From positions 9,401,008-9,465,007 of the forward strand of contig NC_037264.1 in NCBI RefSeq assembly GCF_000002425.4: DNA of 64,000 nt, in the 5' to 3' direction. Within the stretch, counting starts at the first letter, position 1; each line of letters starts with the position of its first letter. This stretch comes from Physcomitrium patens. Lineage: Eukaryota > Streptophyta > Bryopsida > Funariales > Funariaceae. Below, one piece after another: positions 9,783-20,324 of the stretch. The position numbers were made by a program, and so were the translations under genes. The notes under the pieces were generated by a model. That model was not told the origin of the DNA. It searched no databases and saw only the letters and a list, made by a program, of their open reading frames with translations.

Positions 9783-10502
9783 TTACGATAAACTGTAAAT
9801 TGGTCCAAATGGTGGCTGAGTTCCTTCCTTGAGGTCGATTGAACAATCATATGGACGATGCTCAGGAAGAATATCTGCATTCTTTTTCTCAAAAACGTCT
9901 TGATACTCCTGATATTGACTTGGAATGCCAATTGAAGTCTTTACGTTTTCAGAAATAGGTGCAGCATAAATAGCAAAAGTTGATCCTTCTTTTGCTGCGT
10001 GTATAAATGCTTTTGCACCTATCAGTACGGGTTTTACTATACTAGATTTATAATTTTTTACTTGGTTGGTAGAACTATTAATAACGCTTTGGAAAAAGTC
10101 AAGTTTACGCGAATTCCAATCTATTCGAGGGTTATATTTTTCTAGCCAAGATAAACCTAAAATAACTGGATTGGATGGGAATTTAATTATGTTAAAAGCT
10201 ATGTAGCTATCATGACTGTCTATTATTACTTTTATAGGATGAGTTTCATGAGTGACATCTCCAGAAGACAAGGGACGACCATCTATGACTTCTACATGTA
10301 CTGGTTTAGGTTTCTGTACAAAGGGTATTTTACAACTTTTAACAAATTGTTCATCTAAAAAACATGCTGAGGCTCCCGAATCTAATAAAGCAGAGGCTTT
10401 GTAATTCTTAGGTCCTAAATATAAGTCTATTATAAAACAAGGAGAGGGTTCTGAGGAGAGGATATGACCTTCATTAGGAATTGTACAAGGTTCCAGCTGC
10501 AC
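9783..10502 (-). pseudogene. retropepsin domain of element 2
   Basis: A 239-codon stretch in the same frame as pol. The aspartic protease active site LLDSGASACFLD (DSG triad) is followed by VILGLSWL, the usual second half of gypsy retropepsins. It then runs into FGPIYSLS, the linker that precedes RT in the relative at the start of the window. It ends at a TAA (position about 9780-9782) where the relative reads through (LSQTELAEL), so protease and RT were one polyprotein. Confidence 0.9.
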
Positions 10503-11377
10503 GGTCTCTATTGTAGCTGGACGAATCCGTTTTCCGACATGTTGTCTTCTTTGACCGTCATACCCCTCATTTTATAGTTGCGTCGTTTCTTTGGATAATG
10601 TTGAGCAGTGTACTTAGGTTCTCCGTAATATAAACATAATCCTTCTTAACGACGACGAATCTTTTCTTGCTCAGTTAGGGATTTAAAACGTACCGCGTCA
10701 ATTTGCATGTCTTCTACTTCTGAATGTACGTTTGGCAAAGATGTTGATGTTGCCATTGAGTAATAACATTGATGTTCCCATGAATGATTCTTGGATCGAA
10801 ATTCGAAAAGTTGATTATCACATTTTACCGCAAAATCGATTGCTTGACTCAAAGTTTGAGGATCAGGTAAGTTGAGCATCAATTTCTTTACTTCATATTG
10901 CAATCCATAAAGAAATTGACTGATGAGTGCAGCATCATCCCACTTGATGTCAATTGCAAGTTGTCAAAATTGTGAAGCATATACTGTTACTGAGCGATTT
11001 CCTTGTCGCAGAATTCGGATCTTATTTGTTGCAACACGAGTTGCATCGTGTTCACCATACATAGATCGAAACTCTACCAAAAAAGCTTCCAAATTGTCTA
11101 ATATTGGATTTCGTTGTTCAAGAAAAGATGAAAACCACGATAATGCAGAACCAGAAAGTAGAGTGCCAATAAACCTGACTTGTGATCCTGGAGTTGGATA
11201 GCTTTGCGGTTGAAGTTCAATTGCCAATTGTACTTGATTGATGAACCCTCGAAACTTTGATCTCATACCATCAAATTTCTCAGGTAAGGCAATTCTTGGT
11301 TCTCTAGTGCTTATAGGGTGTTGTACAATTGGAGAAGGAACGTGATTTGTTGTAGATATTGAAGCAGCTCCGATCAT
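10503..11377 (-). pseudogene. gag: gag of element 2 with degenerate zinc knuckle
   Basis: Capsid-type Gag: PEKFDGMRSKFRGFINQ, LSGSALSWF and LVEFRSMYG are typical of chromovirus capsids. Two in-frame breaks are seen. TGA at about 10964-10966 follows ASQF (CGA to TGA likely), and TAA at about 10646-10648 follows KIRRR. After the second stop the frame reads a nucleocapsid knuckle in which the expected C-x2-C-x4-H-x4-C is C-LY-Y-GEPK-Y-TAQH-Y. Three of four ligands are Tyr, all explicable by single G-to-A or C-to-T changes. Packaging by this copy should be dead. Confidence 0.88.
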
Positions 11378-11689
11378 CTCTATATCTCCACTTTCTGCTA
11401 TTCTTGTTCTTTCCTATGTTGGTGAATTGAGTTGATGCATCGCAAGCATTAACTCCCTTATTTGCTCTTGCATTTGTGCCATTGCACTCTTCATTTCAAC
11501 AAGCTCTGCCATAATGACACTAAGAAGAAAAATTTGTTTGATATTGCTCAAGACAAAAGAAAAGAAAGACTTGATAACAAAGAAGATACTAAGAACAATA
11601 TCAGTTTAGAAGTGGGTAATCCGCAAACTTCTAACACACTTATGTCTTGTCAAGAGAAAGGGGTAATCCACTCTTACTCAAGAAAAAAC

Positions 11690-11724
11690 AAAGCTCTGAT
11701 ATTGTAAGTGTACTCTTGTCAATT
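11690..11724 (-). other. leader with possible displaced primer-binding site
   Basis: On the minus strand ATATCAGAGC, a partial match to the initiator-Met tRNA type site TGGTATCAGAGC, lies about 22 bases inside the LTR end rather than abutting it. The intervening bases are AATTGACAAGAGTACACTT. Priming tRNA is uncertain. Confidence 0.4.
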
Positions 11725-12276
11725 TGTCAAGGACAAAGACTCGATGAGGAAAAATATACACCAAAAGGCTATCTCGATATAATAAGTCAAAATATAAACA
11801 AGTAGGTATATTAAAAAGAAACTGGAATGGCTATTGCCACAAGACAAGAAACTAAAGACTCTTGAACCTGGACTAGAAGCAAGAAAGGAGTTGACAAGAG
11901 TGAAGAAGCCTTCACTCTTATCTCTATATATACTATCTAACTAAGGGCTACGTGGCGACGTTCTATAGGACCTCCAATATGTGTTGACTTTGTAGGACAC
12001 ATGCCTTGACTTACAAGGTAAGTTTTTCTACGTGTGGGCTACATAGTTAGCTTGATCTTCAAGCTAACAACATGTGTGGCACATGGCCAACTTGTTGACC
12101 ACGTTTCTAATCCAAAAAGTCAATTAAAGACACCTATGAAGTCAAAGCAGCATCTAGGAAGTTTCTAAGAAGCTTCTATATTAAATATTATAGAATTAAC
12201 TTACTTTTATCTACTTTTACTTACTTCTACCTATTTCTATATATAATTATTAGCTTACATGATTATGGCCGTGACA
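11725..12276 (-). repeat. 5' LTR of element 2 (552 bp)
   Basis: Same length and ends as 5904-6455 (TGTCAAGG to CCGTGACA on the plus strand). Differences are scattered single bases, mostly A/G and C/T. Confidence 0.95.
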
Positions 12277-12281
12277 CAATT
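12277..12281. repeat. target-site duplication of element 2, right copy
   Basis: CAATT directly follows the LTR end; see CAGTT at 5899-5903. Confidence 0.8.
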
Positions 12282-14663
12282 GCCTCTTGTAGACAATTTT
12301 TCCATTTAGAATCATCTTGTAAAAGTCCTCTTGCAATACAAGCGGCCTTGTACGTTGGATATACTATATCATGAAAACAAAGTAGGTCCTCAAATTGAAG
12401 TTGGTGCCTAGACATGAGTCAACAACAAACGCAAGTAAAATACTTTGGTACCTATGGGAACCATGTTTATTCGACCAAAAACTTTTATCTTACGTACTCT
12501 TCTTTCCCACATGTTATTCTTCACATCCCACTTGTAATAGAGTGGAAGATCCATGTAACAAAGAAGCATATGGTTGCCTTGATTGCCAGAAGCAATTAAG
12601 GCACGAATATAGGAATTAAGCTCAAAAAACTTGGTGAGTTTAGTCTCAGCATTTTGATCAATCACCGAGTGCAAAGATGTTCCTTCCTTAAAAGTAACAT
12701 ATTGCTGACCGGGAAGGTGAACAGGCAAACGACAAATACTATGGCTCTTATTATTAGTTTCAAAACCAAAGAGCCTCCAACATGCTTCTTGGGCGGCCAC
12801 ATAACGACCCTCCAAGAAATCCTTAATCTCATCTACCACTTCATCTGTTTCTACAACACCACGATTTGGACCTTTAAAAATATACTTGTGGAGGTATTTG
12901 ATAGTTTTTACAGAACTGCAAATTTCCACATTAATGTGACAATTAAACCGACCTATCAAATATGGATTGTATGGCACAACCCATCGATTGTCTAAACGGA
13001 CAATTTATCCACGTACACGTTTCTCGATATATCGACCTTGATTTTGACGACGGTACAAAACATGTCCGTCACCATCCACCTCGGTAGTATCTCGAGCTTG
13101 CATCAGATAGTTCTTTGTACATCTATCATCTTCCATGCATGGACAATTGGGATTGTCCAAACCACATGGTCCATGCATCATGTGCTTGGCAACCACGGCA
13201 TACAATTGCGGTTGTCTATTTAAATCGAGAATCTCCGTACATACTATCCTATCTACAAGGTCACAGTCATTGACCTTGTCTTTCAACCAAAGAAGAATGT
13301 GTGCATGAGGAAGACCACGTTTTTGAAACTCAATAGTGTAACAAAAAGCAATTATCTCTCCCATGACATTCTTCTTCGTAATCTCATCCATCAATGCTCT
13401 TAACTTGAACTCGAAAATACACACAACAATATCTGAACGATCAGGAGGACTTTGACCTGGCTCAAGCTCATCAAAAATCTCACGCCAGGTCAGATTACAT
13501 GTCATTGTCACAAACAAATCGGATTTTCTTAAAACTCTAACCAAAACCATACTATCATGAAAGAGTTTTTGCATGTATCGGGGAAAACCAATGAATGTTG
13601 CAGGTAAGACAATGCGACGTCCAATGCATGCTCCATTGTCTTCCTGCAAAGCATTTACGACCCCCTGATAGCACTCTGCACGAAGTTCAGTTTGATGTTG
13701 CCTAATGAAAAACAAATTTTCATGTTCTACACGTAAATACTGATCCACTACATATTGCTGGAATAATCTACTAGCCTTATGTAATACATTAGATTCTGGG
13801 CGCTTTTGAAGCAAATATTGGACATATGACTTTAAAGTCACTCCAATATCTGCTTTAAAAGTTGGTGACCACCCACATCGCCCATCAGGAAACAACAAAG
13901 GATAGGATAAAGCATCGTAAGCTGGATGAATTTTTTTTATTCGTATTAAATCTCCACCACGTTGGTGAAGAATAATATCTCTACCAAAATTCATGTATTG
14001 TTCGTCAAGAACAACAACAGCAACTTCTGGAACTACTTGGCGATTATATCGACGGGGATGTTCACCAAAAGGAACCTCACCGGAGATACGAAGTCCCATG
14101 TTTTGTCCCCTTTGAAGAACATCATGCAAAGACTTAAAACCACGAACCAACGCATTTATGGATTCTAAAACTTCTTGAATGTTGTTAACAACATCACGAT
14201 GAAGATCATCAAAAATCTCCATACGACGATTTGTTTGTAAACCATCATCTAAGAAATAAATTTGTGCAAATCTAGCACCTTCATCTAAATCGGGTTGTAA
14301 ATTTCCAATGTGATGGCATAACTCTCCGTTCACACGAAAAGTATATACCCCTCTACCTTCAACTTGGCCAGACTGAAACTTACTATGCATACTTGTAAAT
14401 GCAAAAGCTTGATTATACTTTCGAATGGACTTAAGGAACTCTCGAGATTTAGGTGTTGTGCCCATATAAAGCTCATTGAGCATTAGATGGACAATGGGGT
14501 GATTAACATGTTCATTGGCAATTTTGCCATTGTAACAACAAATGGTATTTTTTTCTTTTTTAAAACGAAAAGCCAAACATTTTGGACATTGGATGCACAT
14601 TGATCCAACACTATCAACATTGACATCTATAAAATTATCAATGGTAGACAAAGCACGAGCCAT
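12282..14663 (-). pseudogene. Helitron Rep (HUH) and N-terminal region
   Basis: The N-terminal part of the Helitron transposase. The first 552 codons (13005-14663) hold a Cys-rich N-terminus (CIQCPKC), the Helitron-like domain (AFAFTSMHSKFQSGQVEGRGVYTFRVNGE) and the HUH motif KRGLPHAHILLWL. The next open part (12408-12977) holds VVPYNPYL and the Tyr motif YLHKYIFKGPNR, which carries the nicking tyrosine. A TAA at about 13002-13004 (CAA to TAA likely) separates them in the same frame. Near 12400 the frame shifts: LLTHV is followed by a stop in frame, while FEDLLCFHDIVYPTYK continues in another frame up to the gypsy insertion. The start at 14663 gives MARALSTID; an earlier exon is possible. Confidence 0.92.
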
Positions 14664-14697
14664 TCTCTAGAAAGATGACAATATAATAAAAAAAAGT

Positions 14698-14898
14698 GGA
14701 ATTTAGGATAGGACAATGAAGACCCTATCATAAATTCTAAACTCCACAAAGATAAAAAGATATATCAATAAATAGGATTTAGTGTAGGATAGAAGAAATC
14801 CTACCCTAAATCCTAAACTCCACAAAGATTGAAAAAATTGATAAGAAAAAGCAGAGTTTAATTTAGGATAACAAAAATCCTAACGTGAATTCCAAACC
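14698..14898. repeat. three hairpin-forming tandem repeats upstream of the Helitron gene
   Basis: Units at 14698-14753, 14775-14831 and 14856-14898 share AATTTAGGATAG, then a spacer, then its complement, then AACTCCACAAAGAT. The middle unit pairs TAGTGTAGGAT with ATCCTACCCTA across a 7-base loop. They lie just upstream of the Rep gene start, in the 5' leader of the Helitron. Role unknown. Confidence 0.7.
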
Positions 14899-14899
14899 A

Positions 14900-15255
14900 T
14901 TTCAAAACTCACAAAAGTAAGGTTTTTGATAGTACCTTTGTAAGCTTGTGCTCCAAGAAAGTTGCACCTTTTGATGAAATTTCACTCCACTCTAAAAAGT
15001 TTACATTCAATGCACTACACTTCAAAGAAAAAAAATAGATTATGTTGGCGCTTGCTTTGCAACACATTCGTAGCCAAGAGGTATTGGTCTAACACACAAA
15101 AAACATGCATGAAAAAAAATGTGATAAAATCCAAAATCAAAAATTAACAAAAATTTCAATCTTTCAAAACCTTTCAATCTTTCACAATCTTGCAAAAATA
15201 ACAATCTCACCTCAAATTTCTTGAACAATCTCCACAACTTGAACTTTGTAACTCC
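14900..15255. other. AT-rich spacer, probably Helitron 5' flank
   Basis: No ORF of note. Runs of A and T with CTTTCAATCTTTCA repeats. The 5' TC end of the Helitron is expected between here and 15.8 kb but is not identified. Confidence 0.35.
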
Positions 15256-15470
15256 AACTCCAACTCCAACTTTGTATTCAAACCTCTAAGATCACATCAA
15301 CCAACTCCAACTCCAACTTTGTATTCAAACCTCCAAGATCACATCAACCAACTCCAACTCCAACTTTGTATTCAAACCTCCAAGATCACATCAACCAACT
15401 CCAACTCCAACTTCACAACTTACAACTTCCAACTTACAACTTCCAACTTACAACTCACAATTTACAACTC
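15256..15470. repeat. 47-bp tandem repeat (three full copies) plus AACTTCC/AACTTAC run
   Basis: Copies begin at 15256, 15303, 15350 and (partial) 15397, exactly 47 bases apart. Each contains AACTCCAACTCCAACTT, then GTATTCAAACCTCCAAG and ATCACATCAACC. The array degrades into TACAACTTCCAACT repeats. Copies are nearly identical, so expansion is recent. Open frames across it are translations of the repeat. Confidence 0.9.
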
Positions 15471-15664
15471 AATCTTGAAGTGCACAATCCAAAAAATGTT
15501 TTGAACATCAAATTTGTAATCAAGAGCTTCAAAATTGTAATCAAGAGTTTCAAATTTGTTTTGGGTAAGCTCAAATTGTAACACACACTTTGAATTGCAC
15601 ACACCCACAAACTCAACGTTCAAATTTCAAAACCGCGCAGTAATAAACGGAGCAGTCAACCGCG

Positions 15665-15800
15665 CAGTCAACAAAAGTAAAAGTAAAAGTAAAAGTCATA
15701 GCCATAGTAAAAGTAAAAGTCACAGCAAATATAAAAGTAAAAGTCACAGTAAAGGTAAAAGTAAAAAGTCACAATAAAAGGAAAAGGAAAAGGAAAAGTA
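15665..15800. repeat. AAAAGT/CACAG simple repeat
   Basis: Imperfect AAAAGT hexamers with CATAGC and CACAGC interruptions, then GGAAAA repeats. The Lys/Ser-rich ORF over it is repeat-derived. Confidence 0.85.
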
Positions 15801-18373
15801 TAGTTGACTTTTGATAGGGCTTATGATTTTAGTAGTATGATATACATGTTTCTTTTTTAATTTTTTATTTAATAATATTTTCTTTACATTAATTTAATAA
15901 ACTTCTAAGTCTATTATTACTCTAATAGCTATAGTTTTTTTAAGGATAAAAAATGGCAACATATAAAAAGATTTTATCAAAATCTTCATTCTTGCTTGTA
16001 AAATGTTTTACTAATAATTTTAATTTATATCATATTTTTATCCAATGAATCCTATTTGGTATAAAATAATAATTTGAATCAAAGACTTATTTAGTTTTGA
16101 AGTAATTAAGAAAATTTCTATTTATTATCATTGATAAAGAATTTTTTTCAGTCTTTTATAGTATCTTGTCACTTATTTTTGTAGAATTCATGGCTTAATA
16201 CATTATCAATAGATCAACAAACAAAGCCATTGACAATGTGATGAAGTTATTGATTCTAATAGTTTATATCTTTTATATGTTGTGATTCTTTTAGAATTTC
16301 TCTATTTATTTTTAGAAGTGTTGAAGTTATGCTAATTTAATTAAAAATAGTTTTTCATTTTATTTTTTTATATTAAAATTTTCTATTAAATTAATCAAAA
16401 AAATATTATTAAATTAATTATTTTTTGCACCTTTTATGCCTTGGATGCCTTCTATTCTATCTATTTTTTTAAAATCTATACTATAGATGAATGATTTATT
16501 TTTCTAAATTAACTTAAATTTAAATTTATTTATGTACTAAAATATATTTTTATATATTAATTAATTACTTTTATTTTTTTATATACTGATTTTTTTTTAA
16601 ATGCTATTAGATTAATAAAAATAAAAACTTTTTAAAGTATTGATAAATAATAAAAACTATTTAAAGTATTGATAAATAATATTAACAAATTAATATTATA
16701 TTTATCGATAAAATAATAGCAGTCCAACGTATCCTTAGTAATACAAGACTTACTTCTTTTTGAAATAAAATTATGTTTTAAAAAATTAATTAATTTTTAC
16801 TTTATACAAATAATAAAAAAATTTATAATATTATATAGATAACATCTTTAGTAAGAATATTAATTTATACCAATATTTATTAATTATATAGAATTTTACT
16901 TAAGTAAAATCTACAATAATAATAATAATTATTATTATTATTATTATTATTATTATAATAAAATATTTATTTGGTTTTTATATATTTTTTAAAATAAAAT
17001 AATAAACTTTAAAAAAATTAAAGAAATTATATAAGAACACAAATATTATATTAATGAGTATATAAAAAAAACCATTATAAAATATTCTAAATGCACCAAA
17101 AAAATGTTATAAATTATAAAAAAATTAATATTAAATACTTATATAATTATATATACATATTTATTTATTTGTTTATTTGTTTATTTATTTATTCATTCAT
17201 TCATTCATTCATTCATTGAAATAATTCAATTAATAAAAATCCAATTGCTGACAAATTCATTTCCAAAGCTATTATTTGAAAACAATTAAACAGACTACTT
17301 TTGTTGCTACACTCTTTAGAATATCAAAATAAAAATAAAGAGTTTTATAAAATATACGTTATTTTTGGAATAAATTATAAGATATGATGCACTTAAAACC
17401 TTTTTTTTAAAATCTTATTATATAGAAATATTCTTAGTAGTAGATACTATATTAAAGAACTTTTTAAATGTGTTATTTGATAAAATTGATGAATTTATGA
17501 CCTTAAAGTTAATCAAATAATTTAATGGTCTTTTATATTTATAGAATATTATTGATTTTTTTACATCCTTCTAATAACATAGATTAAATTTTATAATAAA
17601 TATTTTGTGATTTTAGATTTATTTAATTATAATACTATTTAAAATTTAATTACTTTAAATAAAATTCTTCACAAAAATATAAAATAATATAAAATAATAA
17701 TATCATAGATATCTATAATACTCAAGTAGATAGAAGTGAGTAGAAAAATCTAAACATTCAAATGTGAATTATTAATTTATTTTTTGATTTTTAATTTTAT
17801 TTTAAGATCCTTAATTTTTTTGTACTTAGCAATAACTACTTTCATACCTTTTATCTTATATATGTATTTCTTGATTATATATATATATATATATCTCTTT
17901 TAATCAAATATACTTAAATTCGTAAACTTGAGATGTTAAATTAATTTTGGAATGATATTATAAATTCTATAACTATAAAGATAATTATTTTTGATATATA
18001 TATATATATAGATTTTTTTCTATTCTGAAAGAATGCTATGTACAAAAGTTTCAACAGTCATGATCACTTATACCAAAGTTTTATGGTCAACTACTAAGAC
18101 TAGCATTATACACAATTCAAATATCCTTGAAGTTTTATAAAACAAATTGACAAAAATTGGAGTATAAATAATATGTATATTTTAGCAATTATGTTTTTCT
18201 CAAGATTGATTTTATAAAACCATGTATTATCATTCCTTTAACATGCTTATTTATTTCAAATTCCTTCTAATCTTAATCCTTAATTGGATTATCATCTCTA
18301 TAGATTTGCATTAATTTCTAACATGCTTAAATAAATTCCATTTATTTATAAAAACTCTATTTATTCTAAAAGA

Positions 18374-18410
<37 letters not shown>

Positions 18411-18780
18411 GAAGAATATTAAATACACCAAATTTTTTATTAAATCAATCCATCCATCTTAACCATCATACCTAAAAAAAAAAAAAAATTACAAAAAGAA
18501 TAAAATAAACATAACAAGATCCTAGATTCATTTACTATTAGATTTGCATCCAATGAAATCCAATCATATTTATCATGATTATTATATTTTTTATTAAGGA
18601 TGGATCAATTTAGTAAAAGCATGAATCTATTTAACAGTCTTGTCTATGTATATGTATTTATAATAGAAATTTATTAAAGCAACACTTTCATATTATTAAA
18701 ACAACACCCCCATATTGTTAATGCGACACTTCAAAAGGTATTGTGTTTGCTCGCATTTTGATTTCTTTTGGAATCACACT
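15800..18780. other. AT-rich gene desert with microsatellites
   Basis: About 3 kb at very low GC with no supported gene. Simple repeats include (ATT)n near 16917-16960, TTTA/ATTC runs at 17158-17217 and (TA)n near 17877-17895, 17995-18010 and 18377-18408. It may be old, decayed transposon sequence like that recognisable at 50-52 kb, but I see no homology to the elements here. Confidence 0.7.
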
Positions 18781-19200
18781 TTGTAATTCCTTTCAAAAAA
18801 CATTGGAAAAATCTACCACTCTAGTATATTCACATTTGGGTGGAGGAAGCATTTGGAAGTGAAGATCTAGTGTGTATAGCAACAAGGGAAAGCAGGAGTA
18901 AACACAAGTGGAGAGCAACGGGAGGAGAGCGGTGGGAGAGAATTGGAATAGACACAAGTGGAGAGCAGCATGGGAGAGAGCCGTAGGGGAGAGCATTACG
19001 AGAGCAGGAGTTGAGGGTTGGAGTGTACCCACTTGGGGTGTCGCTAAAGCAACTCCCCAAACTATGTTGTAAAATTTTACCAGTCTTGTTAATTCACGTG
19101 GTGAACCTTTTCCTCTTCCAGGAACTTTAAAATATAGAACCGAACAATCGCAAAGCACGCTCACAGGACGGAATAGCCCTCGGTTTCAGGTACAGCAAGA
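18781..19200. other. upstream region of the UBA2-like gene
   Basis: Composition changes from AT-rich desert to about half GC. It contains a purine-rich stretch with two copies of ACACAAGTGGAGAGCA (about 18902 and 18951). A 123-codon minus ORF (18793-19164) is the complement of that purine tract and has no recognisable domain. Confidence 0.4.
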
Positions 19201-20324
19201 GGAGGAGGGCCCTAAGAGCGAGAGGAAGAGTCCAGGAAGGGTGGTGAAAGAAAGGTGAGGGGTGGGGGGAGACGCCTTGGTGTCCGAAGGGGCTCCACAC
19301 AAGCCCTAACCCTGCCTTCCCCCTCGCTAACCCTGGCCTGGCCCCTCTTTTGCTCCTGCTCCTCCTTGCTCTTGCTCTTGCTCCTCCTCCACCTCGGCCT
19401 CGTCCATTGACGGCTCTCTCGATTCTCCTCTGCCCCCCGACGGACCATCTCCCTTCTCCCTCTCTCTCTCCCTCTTCCTTCCACTGCCTGCCGGCTTCCG
19501 AACCCGCAATTGATTGACTCTCACACGCACCTACCCACTACAACTTCCCTTTCAGGTATTCAATCTATCTGCCTCCCTCTTTCAGGCGCTGTTGGGTTCA
19601 TGAGTTGGTGCTACGAGTTTCGTTCTCATTCGGGCGAGTGCGCGTAGTGGACAAGCAGCAAGGGTATATTTCTCTGATTTCTCTGGAGGTGATGTTCGTG
19701 ACGTGCTAGGGTTTTAGAGGGTGGCTCGTGTCGGTGGTTGTTGTTATGTATTGCAATGGTGTATGCTGAGTTGGCTGGTTTTTTCATCTGGTTTTTATTG
19801 GCGTTTGTTGTGAGAGTTGTGTTGTTTGTGTCGATCATGCATGTGACATGCTTTTACTAGTAATTTGTGAGGTAGTCTCGTTCTGATGATTGGTAGAATG
19901 ATGTTTGGGTTCTCTTAAGGGTTTGGGGGTTTGTCTGGGTTTAGTTTGTCGAGGCAGAGTAGGGTGAAACACTTGGGGTCAAGAGAGCTTTAGCGTCGGA
20001 GTTACAATTCATAGTCCGAGGATGTTAATGTTCCATGTATTTCCTGACAACTTTGCCAAACTTCTGGTTATACCCTAATTCGGCTGCATTTCATTCCGTT
20101 CACATGCCTACAGTAGTAGACTATCCGTACCCGGTTTCTGGTATTTTGCATGTTCTTGGAACCGTAGGAATTGTGCAATTGGAGTTAGATTTGCGGCTGT
20201 GATGGAGTTTCCCGTTACGTTTTCCCTCTCGCGGGGTTTTTTCTGTTTCATGTGTAATTTCTTCTGAATTTGTTATCGAATGGTTGTGTTTCTCATTTGT
20301 AGTCAGGATTTTGTCGAAGTCAGC
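19201..20324 (+). other. predicted 5' UTR and 5' UTR intron of the UBA2-like gene
   Basis: Bases about 19300-19555 are CT-rich and leader-like. A donor at 19556 (TTTCAG|GTATTC) and an acceptor at 20301-20302 (TTTGTAG|TCAGG) predict a 747-bp intron ending 22 bases before the start codon. No TATA box is obvious. CT-rich leaders and a first intron before the ATG are common in plant RNA-binding protein genes. The exact transcription start is unknown. Confidence 0.6.

Larger units (their letters stand above)
5904..12276 (-). mobile_element. complete Ty3/gypsy chromovirus, element 2
   Basis: A 6373-bp minus-strand element with two LTRs of equal length (552 bp) flanked by a 5-bp duplication with one mismatch. 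Order in its own direction: 5' LTR, gag, protease, RT, RNase H, integrase, chromodomain, accessory ORF, polypurine tract, 3' LTR. The LTRs differ at roughly 15-20 positions by eye, mostly transitions. That is a few percent, so insertion is not recent but much younger than the decayed copies at 50-52 kb. At least three in-frame stops in gag and pol, all explicable as CAA to TAA or CGA to TGA, make it non-autonomous. It inserted into the Helitron gene in the same orientation. Confidence 0.95.
4235..14663 (-). mobile_element. Helitron (autonomous type, dead), interrupted by gypsy element 2
   Basis: A minus-strand Rep/helicase gene typical of plant Helitrons is split into a right part (12282-14663, HUH Rep) and a left part (4235-5903, Pif1-like helicase). 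The chromovirus at 5904-12276 lies between them. Reading across the insertion with one copy of the 5-bp duplication removed joins LQEA-I to V-IALPKQ in frame. At least two in-frame stops and one frameshift show it was or became inactive. The outer ends (5' TC to the right of 14663, 3' CTRR to the left of 4235) are not resolved, so the coordinates give the gene only. Confidence 0.9.

Noticed and set aside
15256-15470. 47-bp repeats at regular spacing as a CRISPR array
   Set aside because: Repeats are directly adjacent without unique spacers, and the context is a plant genome.
15366-15777. Lys/Ser-rich ORFs (KSKSKSHSHSKSKS)
   Set aside because: Direct translation of simple repeats.
18793-19164. 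123-codon minus ORF upstream of UBA2
   Set aside because: It is the complement of a purine-rich tract, has no recognisable domain and lies in the promoter side of UBA2.
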